Source: Chryseobacterium sp.
Lineage (GTDB): Bacteria; Bacteroidota; Bacteroidia; Flavobacteriales; Weeksellaceae
Reading direction: 5' to 3'
Assembly: GCF_029240215.1 (NCBI RefSeq)
Contig: NZ_JARBTK010000004.1
Span: 186,001 to 250,000 of the forward strand
Length of the DNA stretch: 64,000 nt
In this document: positions 17,221 to 24,062 of the stretch, in pieces
How the letters are laid out: every line of letters begins with the position of its first letter
How positions within the stretch are numbered: position 1 is the stretch's first letter
Program-made: the position numbers and the translations under genes
The notes under the pieces: generated by a model
What the model saw: only the letters and a program-made list of their open reading frames with translations
What the model was told of the DNA's origin: nothing
Databases searched by the model: none

Positions 17221-18501
17221 TTATTTATTTTTTAACGTTCCTTTTAATATTTTCAGTTTTCCGTCAATCTTGTTTTCTGGTTTTAATCCTAAAATTTCTG
17301 CGACTATCGGATAAACATTTACATTTTCAAATTCGCCAATGATCAGATTATTTTTGAATTCCGGTCCCCAAGCGTAGAACGTCGCTTTCATTTCAGGAAC
17401 CAGCCTCGGATCGTAACCGTGCTTCCCTTCAGAAGTCGTTTGATCTTTTTCTAAAAAAACTTTCGGAGCTTTCGGAATCAGTAAAATCTGCCCTATTCTA
17501 TTATATTTATCATCTCTTTTGGCGTAATGTAAATATTTTGAGAGCTTTTTATCAAGATACACTTCATAATCATCCGTTTTATTTGCTTTTAATTCTTTAA
17601 AAACACCTTTAACCTCATCAGAATTTTTAACGTAAACTCTTACCAATGTCTGAGAATTATAAAAATCAAAACGGTCTTTATTCAAAAGATTTTCAGGGAT
17701 TTCCAATGGGTTTCCACCATCAACTTTGATCATTCCGTGATCAGATACAAACACATAATTTACATTTTTTAATCCTAAATCATTCACTTTCTGAACCAGA
17801 GTTCCTATTGCTTCATCAATCAACTGAACAGCATTCTCAGCTTCTTCAGAATCAGGACCGAAATGATGCCCGGCTTTATCCACTTCAGGAAAATACATGG
17901 CAATAAAGTGCGGTCTTATTTCTTCAGATAATTTCAGCCAATTGATAACTTTATCAACTTTTTCTGCAGGTTTGAATTTTTCATGATAAGGATAATAATA
18001 GGTCGGTCTTTTTCCTCCTGCACCACTTGCAGAACCCACCCATTGCAAAGAAGCACTTATCATTCCCTGTTTTTCAGCCAATGCCCAAAGCGGAACACCG
18101 CCATACCAGCTTCCGTCTTCAGCATTCTCCTTATTACTCATTGCATAAGCTTTCCCAATTTTATAGTCGTAAAAGAAATTATCTACCAAACCATGATGAG
18201 AAGGATATAATCCGGTGATCAGACTCCAGTGGTTGGGAAAAGTAATACTCGGATAACTGGGAATCATTGCTTTTGCCTGAACTCCTTTGTCTGAAAATTT
18301 CAAAAGATTTTCTGCATTATATTTTTTAGCATAATCATAACGGAAACCGTCTGTAGAAATCATAATTACATAAGGTTTTGACTTTGCTTCTTCGCTGTTA
18401 AATCGATCGGGAGTAATAATCTGAGCCGTATCACTGATTTGTTTTTGGGCAAATATGGTAAAAGAAATGAATAATAATAAAAACTTTAATCTTAGTTTCA
18501 T
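17221..18501 (-). CDS. ENPP-like alkaline-phosphatase-superfamily phosphodiesterase
   Basis: A secreted metal-dependent phosphodiesterase/pyrophosphatase of about 426 residues. The start at 18501 (MKLRLKFLLLFISF) gives a signal peptide ending FAQ; a TTG start 15 bp upstream would fall in the -7 box. Two-zinc ligands and nucleophile are recognisable: ISTDGFRYDY (first Asp), YPSITFPNHWSLITGLYPSHHG with the nucleophile Thr in TFPNH, FPEVDKAGHHFGP, VSDHGM and GKHGYDP. This layout matches the eukaryotic-like nucleotide pyrophosphatase/phosphodiesterase (ENPP) family. The likely substrate is nucleotides or phosphodiesters in the periplasm. Confidence 0.9.
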   Translation of the reverse strand: MKLRLKFLLLFISFTIFAQKQISDTAQIITPDRFNSEEAKSKPYVIMISTDGFRYDYAKKYNAENLLKFSDKGVQAKAMIPSYPSITFPNHWSLITGLYPSHHGLVDNFFYDYKIGKAYAMSNKENAEDGSWYGGVPLWALAEKQGMISASLQWVGSASGAGGKRPTYYYPYHEKFKPAEKVDKVINWLKLSEEIRPHFIAMYFPEVDKAGHHFGPDSEEAENAVQLIDEAIGTLVQKVNDLGLKNVNYVFVSDHGMIKVDGGNPLEIPENLLNKDRFDFYNSQTLVRVYVKNSDEVKGVFKELKANKTDDYEVYLDKKLSKYLHYAKRDDKYNRIGQILLIPKAPKVFLEKDQTTSEGKHGYDPRLVPEMKATFYAWGPEFKNNLIIGEFENVNVYPIVAEILGLKPENKIDGKLKILKGTLKNK

Positions 18502-18513
18502 TGACCTTTTTTG

Positions 18514-18542
18514 CAAATTTAATCTATGTAATGATCTGACAA
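18514..18542 (-). promoter_or_regulatory. Promoter of the ENPP-like gene
   Basis: Minus strand: TTG (18540-18542), 18-bp spacer, TAAATTTG (18514-18521). The ATG at 18501 lies about 6 bp after the expected start of the RNA. Confidence 0.7.
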
Positions 18543-18845
18543 AAATTTATACTGTTAAAGATATATAAACTCTTAGGAATTCTTCGGACCTTCTTTTGAT
18601 GTTCTTGGAAAAAGATGCCATTTCCGAAGAACACTAAAGAAAACCGGTAAATTATAGACTTAAAATACCAATTTTAAGCTCTTATGAGCCGGCTTATTTT
18701 GTATAAAGATATACAAAAACACAATTCCATACTTTCCGACACTATTCCCTAGAGTATATAAGTTATTGAGAAGCTACTAAATAATTTTTAAAACACAGTA
18801 TAAAATCTCTCGCTCTCCCATAATTGCATCGTGTGGCAGATAATA
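18543..18845. other. Gene-free spacer with possible structured segment
   Basis: No ORF is supported here. Two alternative pairings share bases. TTCTTCGGA (18580-18588) pairs with TCCGAAGAA (18623-18631), and GTTCTTGGAAA (18601-18611) pairs with TTTCCGAAGAAC (18621-18632) apart from one bulged G. The terminator-like hairpin at 18846-18870 closes the region. This could be a small RNA on the plus strand, but no promoter fits well. Confidence 0.25.
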
Positions 18846-18870
18846 AAACCCTCGCAAAATGCGAGGGTTT
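18846..18870. terminator. Hairpin terminator
   Basis: AAACCCTCGC, loop AAAAT, GCGAGGGTTT: a perfect 10-bp stem. On the minus strand it lies at the end of the decayed XRE regulator gene, and on the plus strand it follows the gene-free spacer. Confidence 0.75.
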
Positions 18871-19191
18871 ATTGTTTAACATTTTATTAAAGAACTCTTT
18901 AATTTTTTTGGTGGTAAGCATTTTTTTCACGAGCCGGAAAATGGTTTGCTTGCCCTCTTCTTCCTGTGAATGAGTCTTATCTGTTCGAGTTCTGTTTTAT
19001 CTTCCAAAATTACTCCTTTAGGAATAGAGAGCCATCGTGATTAATAATCTGATCAGTATTCATATCAAAAAGTTGCGCCATCTTTTATAGTTCTTCTACG
19101 GCTAAACTTCTTGTTCCTTTACAATTTTGGAATAAACAGATTTATCTACGCCAATGTACAAAGCCATCTCAATTTGCTTAATATTTATAAG
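18868..19191 (-). pseudogene. Decayed XRE-family regulator
   Basis: No intact ORF exists, but the three minus-strand frames read in turn give one continuous XRE regulator. First comes IKQIEMALYIGVDKSVYSKI, the HTH. A frameshift leads to GTRSLAVEEL, then an in-frame TAA where Gln is expected, then KMAQLFDMNTDQIINHDGS. A second shift leads to IPKGVILEDKTELEQIRLIH. A third leads to GKQTIFRLVKKMLTTKKIKE. That is three frameshifts and one nonsense codon. The N-terminal helix and start codon are missing, cut off by the terminator of the next operon. It is a clear relic, not a sequencing slip. Confidence 0.85.
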
Positions 19192-19204
19192 TTTTAAAAA
19201 CAAA

Positions 19205-19226
19205 AAAGCCACTTTTCAGTGGCTTT
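19205..19226 (-). terminator. Terminator of the DUF5777-DOMON operon
   Basis: AAAGCCACT/AGTGGCTTT with a 4-nt loop. On the minus strand it runs into TTTTTTG, just after the last gene of the operon. Confidence 0.8.
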
Positions 19227-19230
19227 CAGA

Positions 19231-20019
19231 TTATTCTTTAATTAATTTTTCAAAAGATAAAGTTCCATCATTTAAAGTCATTTCCAGATAATAGCTTCCG
19301 GATTTCAGATCAGAAATATTGATGCTTTCCCCTTCTAATTTTATAGATTTTACTTTTCTTCCGGTTGATTCGTAGACATCGATAGATTTTATTTTATCAG
19401 CATTTTTAAAGCTTACAGTTTCTTTTGCAGGATTCGGGTAAAGCTTTACTTTGTTTTTTTCTAAAGCATTCAATTCATCTACACCTAATACAGTCGTAAA
19501 AGAAGCAGTAGCATATCCTACATTAGCGGTTCCACCATGTGGAGCAACTGTAGTAGTTGCGCTTGGAGGTCTTACACCAGCAATACTTATTGAATTGGTT
19601 GTTGCGTAAGGAAACTGAAAATCATTCGTATCAGAATTCGTTAAGTTTCTGGTTAAAGTTACAGTTCTAACTCCTGCAGCAACAATGTCACTTACAATTG
19701 TCCAGTCTTGTACAGTATCAACAGGAGGTTGTTGCAATCCTGTAAAATTCCTGTCTGTAAGCATTGGGGATGTTACCGCAGAGTAAACTAATGCATCACC
19801 TGAAGACATACTGAAACCAGCATTTACTCCAATACCCAATCCAAACCATCTGTCTGAAGGACCTTTAAGCAAAAGAGTTACTTTAGAAGTTGTATTGTCT
19901 AAAGTGAAATTTGCCATAACACCATTATTGGGAGATAATGTAATATCTCCGGTAGTTTTTTGTTGAGCAAAGTTCAAAAAACTGATTAATGAAAGTGAAA
20001 GAATTACAATTTTTTTCAT
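19231..20019 (-). CDS. DOMON-like T9SS type A cargo protein
   Basis: A 262-residue secreted protein, last gene of a five-gene operon. The signal peptide ends NFAQ. Residues 20-180 have the character of a DOMON domain (GVMANFTLDNTTSKVTLLL, WFGLGIGVN, GDALVYS, then FPYATTNSISIAGVRP), a fold that binds haem b or sugars in redox proteins. A Met near residue 35 and a His near residue 165 (APHGGTANVGYA) could be axial ligands, which is inference. The C-terminal 70 residues are a T9SS type A tail (KLYPNPAKETVSF, LKSGSYYLEM). Confidence 0.8.
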   Translation of the reverse strand: MKKIVILSLSLISFLNFAQQKTTGDITLSPNNGVMANFTLDNTTSKVTLLLKGPSDRWFGLGIGVNAGFSMSSGDALVYSAVTSPMLTDRNFTGLQQPPVDTVQDWTIVSDIVAAGVRTVTLTRNLTNSDTNDFQFPYATTNSISIAGVRPPSATTTVAPHGGTANVGYATASFTTVLGVDELNALEKNKVKLYPNPAKETVSFKNADKIKSIDVYESTGRKVKSIKLEGESINISDLKSGSYYLEMTLNDGTLSFEKLIKE

Positions 20020-20022
20020 ATT

Positions 20023-20550
20023 TTATTTTTTTAGTTGGTTTATAAGTTCTTGATTTTTTGAAAACACAGCATATTCAAAAGCCGTTTTTCCTTCTTTATC
20101 TATTATATTTTTTTCTGCCTTATATTTTATAAGAAGTTTTACCATATCAACATTTCCTAATTTTGTAGCAAAAATAAGAGGGGTTGTACCATTAGAATCT
20201 GCTTTATTAATATCAGATTTATTGTCTAATAATTTTTGAGCTAATTTCAAATCACCTTTGAATATTACTGCCATGAGTGCAGTACCCATTGGAGAATTGT
20301 AGTTAATATCGTTTACATTATCAATAAGAAAATCAGCGACTTCCATATTACCACGATAACAGGCTAATATAAGAGGAGAATATTTCTGCTCATTAGTCTC
20401 ATTGATAACATTAGAATTTTTTTTCATCGCATCTTTCATTTCAGCAACAGTTCCTGATCTTGCAATATCAAAAACTGACTTTACCGTTTCCTGAGCAGAT
20501 ATAAAAGAAAAACTCAGCAAACATATTGTGAATAAAATGATTCTTCTCAT
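20023..20550 (-). CDS. Secreted ankyrin-repeat protein
   Basis: A 175-residue exported protein: signal peptide MRRIILFTICLLSFSFISAQ, then four ankyrin repeats (residues about 45-160) with typical SPLILACYRGNMEVADFLI and TPLIFATKLGNVDMVKLLI helices. Periplasmic ankyrin proteins are often protein-protein scaffolds, and AnkB-type members support catalase or redox enzymes. It overlaps the YceI gene by four bases upstream and lies three bases before the DOMON gene, so it is firmly in the operon. Confidence 0.88.
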   Translation of the reverse strand: MRRIILFTICLLSFSFISAQETVKSVFDIARSGTVAEMKDAMKKNSNVINETNEQKYSPLILACYRGNMEVADFLIDNVNDINYNSPMGTALMAVIFKGDLKLAQKLLDNKSDINKADSNGTTPLIFATKLGNVDMVKLLIKYKAEKNIIDKEGKTAFEYAVFSKNQELINQLKK

Positions 20551-21092
20551 TGTTTTACAAGTGTATAATTGTATTCAACATTTACGTTTTCAGCCACTTT
20601 TTTCATCACCATTTTTGGAACAGTAACTTTAAAGTCTGCCGGTTTTGCCACAAAACCACCCTTCATAAAGATTTTACCGTCTTTCATGTACATTGTTGCT
20701 GTTGACGAAACAGCTTTATCAACTCCATGAAAATTCAATGTTCCCTGAACGGTATATTTCTGTGGATTGGCAGTAAGTTTAGTCTTATCAAAACCCTGAA
20801 TTTTACCTTTGAAAGTCGTTTTAGGATATTTTGCCGTTTCAGCATAGCTTTCATTAAAGTGTTCCTGCATCAGTTTTACTGTAAACTGGAAATTTTTCAC
20901 TACCGAAACCGATGCCATTTCTCCTGTATCGGCATTGAGAATCACAGTATTGCTGTTATCCTGAGCAGATACATCCTCAAATAAAGGTACGGAAGCCTCA
21001 AAACTTACTTTTCCGGTTTTGGAACTGTATTTCTGAGCTGAAATCATGTTTCCAAATAAGATTGAAAACATAATTAGTATTAAATTTTTCAT
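20547..21092 (-). CDS. YceI-family lipid-binding protein
   Basis: A 181-residue periplasmic lipocalin-like protein. The signal peptide ends MISAQ. The YceI barrel is recognised by GKVSFEASVPLFEDVSA, the NTVILNADTGEMASVSV strand, FNESYAETAKYPKTTFKG and TVQGTLNFHGVDKAVS. The family binds isoprenoid lipids or quinone-like amphiphiles. Its place between a c-type cytochrome lipoprotein and a DOMON-like protein fits a role with quinone or electron-transfer chemistry, although that is inferred from context. Confidence 0.92.
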   Translation of the reverse strand: MKNLILIMFSILFGNMISAQKYSSKTGKVSFEASVPLFEDVSAQDNSNTVILNADTGEMASVSVVKNFQFTVKLMQEHFNESYAETAKYPKTTFKGKIQGFDKTKLTANPQKYTVQGTLNFHGVDKAVSSTATMYMKDGKIFMKGGFVAKPADFKVTVPKMVMKKVAENVNVEYNYTLVKQ

Positions 21093-21102
21093 ATTTTAAA
21101 TT

Positions 21103-21453
21103 TTAATTTTCGATAAGACCATCAGCTTTCCATTTGATAAAAAGATTGATCTGAGCTGCCGATAATGACCCGCCTTGAGGCATTTTCTCGGGATCACCGT
21201 TTGGTCTTTGTATTCTGTCTAAAATATTGTCTATGTTATTCTTCACCTGATTGTAGTTTGTCAACGGCTGGAAAGAAGCAGATCCTGTCACAGAATGACA
21301 GGAAATACAATTAGTATTAATAATTGTTTTAATATCAGCTTCGTAACGTACAGTTTGCGTAATCGGTGTATTGTCTGAAATCTCTTCGTAGGTTCTGCTT
21401 TCGCATGAGGTAATGAAAAGAATAAGACCCGATATGTAAATTATTTTTTTCAT
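21103..21453 (-). CDS. c-type cytochrome lipoprotein
   Basis: A 116-residue lipoprotein (lipobox ending TSC, Cys17) with one haem c attachment motif CISCH (Cys49, Cys52, His53). A Met in KMPQGG (Met91) is the probable sixth ligand. The spacing is that of a small mono-haem cytochrome domain of the DUF1924/PSCyt1-like type found in Bacteroidota. It starts two bases after the DUF5777 gene ends and ten before YceI begins. Confidence 0.9.
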   Translation of the reverse strand: MKKIIYISGLILFITSCESRTYEEISDNTPITQTVRYEADIKTIINTNCISCHSVTGSASFQPLTNYNQVKNNIDNILDRIQRPNGDPEKMPQGGSLSAAQINLFIKWKADGLIEN

Positions 21454-21455
21454 TG

Positions 21456-22295
21456 TTAAAATACTCTGTAAAGATTAAACCCAAAGAAAATCTGACCTTT
21501 CTCCCACTTTCCGGTTGCATTGGTAAGATAACCGATGTCGGAATTGAGCTGAGAATTACTGAACAAAAGTTGAAAAACATGACCTCCCGTTTCAATATCC
21601 ATTCCCAAAGACAAAGGATTTTTGTAGAAACTGTGATTGTCAAAATTCACAAAATATTCTGCATTGATTGAGATTCTTTTGGAGATTTTGTACCTGCCTC
21701 CTAGTCCCGTCAGAAACTGATTGTTATTTTCAATATTTGGCTCATAAAGATTTTTATGAACGTAAGACGGGCTCAACTGCAGTGAAAAGCTGTCGCTGAA
21801 TCTACGTGAAATAAGAGCCTGCGTCAAATAAGAAAGCCGGTCGCCAAACTGAAGATGGGGATAGTTGTCCTTATCCAAATCTGTATTTGCTGCCATCACA
21901 TTATATCCTACAATTTCTACAGGGAAATTTTCATTTTGTTTCAGCAACTTGTATTTTGCTCCAAACTCAAAAGTCTTCATGTTGGTTTCTCGGGAAAGAC
22001 TTAATGACAATCCGTCAGTCACACCGTAGATCACTCCTAATTTCGTAGAAGCATCATCGAGTCCGAAAAAATTTTTAAATCCTGTGCTAATGTCCCCAAA
22101 TCTGTGTGCTACAACGATGTACCATTCTTTTTTTGCAGTCAGTTTTGTCGATTGTCCTGTGACGACTTGCAGTGCCTTGAATGCCGGCGGATTATTTTCT
22201 GTTGTTTTAAGGGTGTCAATATCCTTCAGCAAATCTTCCTGAGAAAAGGCAAGACTTGAAGATAATATCGACAAAAATAAGAGAGTTTTTGTCAT
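21456..22295 (-). CDS. DUF5777 outer-membrane beta-barrel protein
   Basis: A 279-residue barrel, first gene of the operon. The signal peptide ends AFSQ. The family blocks are WYIVVAHRFGDISTGFKNFFGLDDASTKLGVIYGVTDGLSLSLSRE, read here as separate strands, then FGDRLSYLTQALISRRFSDSFSL. The C-terminus ends GFNLYRVF. DUF5777 proteins regularly sit beside YceI and cytochrome genes in Flavobacteriia. The transported or bound molecule is unknown. Confidence 0.88.
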   Translation of the reverse strand: MTKTLLFLSILSSSLAFSQEDLLKDIDTLKTTENNPPAFKALQVVTGQSTKLTAKKEWYIVVAHRFGDISTGFKNFFGLDDASTKLGVIYGVTDGLSLSLSRETNMKTFEFGAKYKLLKQNENFPVEIVGYNVMAANTDLDKDNYPHLQFGDRLSYLTQALISRRFSDSFSLQLSPSYVHKNLYEPNIENNNQFLTGLGGRYKISKRISINAEYFVNFDNHSFYKNPLSLGMDIETGGHVFQLLFSNSQLNSDIGYLTNATGKWEKGQIFFGFNLYRVF

Positions 22296-22320
22296 ATAGA
22301 TTTTAATTAAAATTACATGA

Positions 22321-22328
22321 CAAACTTA
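22321..22328 (-). promoter_or_regulatory. -7 box of the DUF5777 operon
   Basis: TAAGTTTG on the minus strand matches TAnnTTTG, 25 bp before the first ATG of the operon. The spacing region upstream has no TTG, as expected for an activator-dependent promoter. Confidence 0.5.
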
Positions 22329-22350
22329 GAGAGTTATGCTTTTAAAAGTG

Positions 22351-22366
22351 TGTGATAAAAGTCACC
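22351..22366. promoter_or_regulatory. CRP/Fnr-like operator
   Basis: TGTGA-TAAAAG-TCACC is one base from the symmetric TGTGA-N6-TCACA consensus. Its centre is about 40-45 bp upstream of the RNA start predicted from the TAAGTTTG box, the class II activator position. A Crp/Fnr-family gene lies immediately upstream. Confidence 0.6.
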
Positions 22367-22418
22367 GATGGAATTGTTTTTATCAATCAAAGTTATAAAA
22401 ATTGACAAAACATTTTTA

Positions 22419-23084
22419 TTAGACACGACTAACATTGTTACTTTCAGGAATTCTTATGCCTTCTTTGCTTTGAAAAATTTCCCCTTCGTTTTCGATTTTT
22501 TTCAAAACTCTGCTTACAACTTCTCTTGATGTTCCGAGATTGGTGGCAATTTCACGATGGGTAAGTTTAATAGGATGATTACCTGTTAAAAATATCTGCT
22601 GTTTAATATAGCTTAGAATTCTTTTATCAAGTTTATGAAATACCGCTTCATTCACCATATTCATAACATCCGAAAAACGTTTATCATACTCCTGATAAAA
22701 AACTTTGTTAATTGCAGGAAAGCGAATCAACCAGTCATGCATAACAGAAACAGGAATAAGTAAAACTTCTGAATCTTCTTCTGCAACTGCATAAATACGG
22801 CTCACATAATCAGAAAAAATGGAAGAAAAGGTCATCATACAACTATCATTTTCTCTTACATAATAGTAGATCAATTCCCTTCCGTCATTTAATGAAAAAA
22901 CTTTGATAGAACCTTTGATGAGAAACGGGACAAATTTGTTTTTTTGTCCCTCTCTGGTTATTTCAGTCTTAGCCTTTATATTGCTGATGATTGCATGTTT
23001 ACTGATCTCATTTGAGAAATCAGTACCCAAAAATCCGAATTTATTAATAATAAATTGATTATCTAACATATTTTTATCTGACAT
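22419..23084 (-). CDS. Crp/Fnr-family transcriptional regulator
   Basis: A regulator of about 221 residues. The N-terminal beta-roll is seen in EITREGQKNKFVPFLIKGSIKVF and GRELIYYYVRENDSC. The C-terminal winged helix is long and complete: LTHREIATNLGTSREVVSRVLKKIE, a strong match to Crp/Fnr recognition helices with the SREVVSR core that reads TGTGA/TTGAT half-sites. No Fnr iron-sulfur cysteine set is visible. The start at 23084 is favoured over 23120 because a good promoter lies between. It probably activates the DUF5777-cytochrome operon downstream through the site at 22351. Confidence 0.88.
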   Translation of the reverse strand: MSDKNMLDNQFIINKFGFLGTDFSNEISKHAIISNIKAKTEITREGQKNKFVPFLIKGSIKVFSLNDGRELIYYYVRENDSCMMTFSSIFSDYVSRIYAVAEEDSEVLLIPVSVMHDWLIRFPAINKVFYQEYDKRFSDVMNMVNEAVFHKLDKRILSYIKQQIFLTGNHPIKLTHREIATNLGTSREVVSRVLKKIENEGEIFQSKEGIRIPESNNVSRV

Positions 23085-23092
23085 ATCAACAG

Positions 23093-23120
23093 CAAAGATA
23101 TAAAATTGAAATATTCTCAA
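23093..23120 (-). promoter_or_regulatory. Promoter of Crp/Fnr gene
   Basis: Minus strand: TTG (23118-23120), 17-bp spacer, TATCTTTG (23093-23100). The ATG at 23084 is within about 3-8 bp of the expected RNA start. Confidence 0.65.
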
Positions 23121-23185
23121 TTACATTTATTTGCATTAAAGTATAATTTTTACCAATTCTTAATAATTTACTTATCGCCACAAAA

Positions 23186-23215
23186 AAATAACCCCAACTT
23201 GCGCTGGGGTTATTT
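23186..23215 (-). terminator. Terminator copy after DUF3467 fragment
   Basis: AAATAACCCCA/TGGGGTTATTT stem with an 8-nt loop. On the minus strand it ends in a T run. It corresponds in position to the terminator behind the intact DUF3467 gene at 29092. Confidence 0.75.
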
Positions 23216-23234
23216 TATATATTTTGAGAAAATC

Positions 23235-23318
23235 TTACGCTTGTACGTTGTTTCCACCTAATACGAAAGGCTCAACTTCTTTGATCTCTCCGAATTGCTG
23301 CTCGTAGTTGATGATGCT
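23235..23318 (-). pseudogene. 3' fragment of the DUF3467 gene
   Basis: The minus strand reads NYEQQFGEIKEVEPFVLG then GNNVQA and stop, the exact C-terminus of the intact DUF3467 gene at 29138-29446. From 23224 to 23309 the DNA matches the intact copy at 29127-29212 with one substitution (C for T at 23271). Homology fades beyond 23318. There is no start codon. It is the remnant half of a duplication that brackets the island at 23.3-29.1 kb. Confidence 0.9.
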
Positions 23319-23418
23319 TTGAATATGATTTGTTCTTAAAATAACTATTACTTATATAAATGAGGTCTTCAGATAAAATATTGTGATTGTTATTTTCTAT
23401 TTTTGGCCTCATAGCCAC

Positions 23419-23672
23419 AAAAATGACGTTTAATACTCCAAGTTTAACATTATATATCTAAAGTTTGACATTATAAACCTAAAAAATGAGGTTATTAAGT
23501 CCATTTTTTAGGTTATCAAACTCCATTTTTGACGTTCTTGACTCCAAAAATGAAGTTCCAGACCTCAATTTTCATGTTACGAACCTCAAAAATGAGGTTA
23601 TACAACCTCAAAATTGAAGTTTTCGATCTCAAAATTGATCTTATGAACCTCAAAAATGGACTTAGCAACGTC
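23419..23672. repeat. Degenerate 21-bp tandem repeat array
   Basis: Twelve head-to-tail units, ten of 21 bp and two of 22 bp. The consensus is roughly AAAAATGAGGTT, three to four variable bases, then AACCTC. Each unit carries dyad symmetry (GAGGTT-N4-AACCTC), and so does each junction (AACCTC-AAAAAT-GAGGTT). One or two further weak units may precede it from about 23355. Units differ from one another at many positions, so the array is old or under loose constraint. It begins four bases beyond the stop of the small gene at 23676. It is not a CRISPR: there are no conserved repeats with unique spacers. Confidence 0.8.
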
Positions 23673-23675
23673 AAA

Positions 23676-23894
23676 TTAAATTCCGATATAATAATCTGTG
23701 ACTTCTTCTTTGGAAAAGAACAAATGCAATTTCTTCTTAAACAAACCGAAGCAGTACTGCTCCAAAACATAGACCCACTCATCAGGTTTTTTAGAATCTG
23801 GCTCGCCAAGTAGAAATTCAATCATTCCTGTAGAACTCCTAACCAGAGTGTCCTCCTCTACCATTATTCCCTTAAATTCTATATGTCTGTCCAT
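23676..23894 (-). CDS. Small BamE-like-fold protein, copy 1
   Basis: A 72-residue protein without signal peptide. Residues 20-72 (MIEFLLGEPDSKKPDEWVYVLEQYCFGLFKKKLHLFF) resemble the SmpA/BamE fold pattern of a helix followed by W-Y strands and a hydrophobic strand. It is similar to the 62-residue protein at 26197: both share DEWV, then a GL-F/V-xxKL-hydrophobic stretch, and both end with an aromatic-Ile/Phe-Gly motif. Function unknown. The pair flanks the YadA-like surface gene. The array of 21-bp repeats starts right after its stop. Confidence 0.6.
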   Translation of the reverse strand: MDRHIEFKGIMVEEDTLVRSSTGMIEFLLGEPDSKKPDEWVYVLEQYCFGLFKKKLHLFFSKEEVTDYYIGI

Positions 23895-23935
23895 TCGTTT
23901 ATTTTATTATTCTTTTTTAATATTTCAAAAATTAC

Positions 23936-23963
23936 AAATGCGGGACAGAATTATCCCGCATTT
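23936..23963. terminator. Terminator after YadA-like gene
   Basis: AAATGCGGGA, 8-nt loop, TCCCGCATTT: a perfect 10-bp stem with T/A runs at both sides, 100 bp past the stop of the surface-protein gene on the minus strand. Confidence 0.75.
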
Positions 23964-24062
23964 TTGTAACAAACCGTTTGATGAGGATTACGATACATAT
24001 TCCTTTAAAATTCAAACTGTTACTAACACAAAAAAATATCTATTCAGACTTTGTATTTGCTC

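Noticed and set aside
22388..22395. TAACTTTG as the promoter of the DUF5777 operon
   Set aside because: It matches the box but has no TTG at 17-23 bp and would put the CRP-like site downstream. The box at 22321 fits better, though both could be used.
23419..23672. CRISPR array
   Set aside because: The period is 21 bp with no separate spacers, units differ along their whole length, and no cas gene is nearby.
23516..23821. Overlapping plus- and minus-strand ORFs of about 100 codons
   Set aside because: They are products of the 21-bp repeat, which leaves several frames open. Starts are poor and the frames overlap the small gene at 23676.
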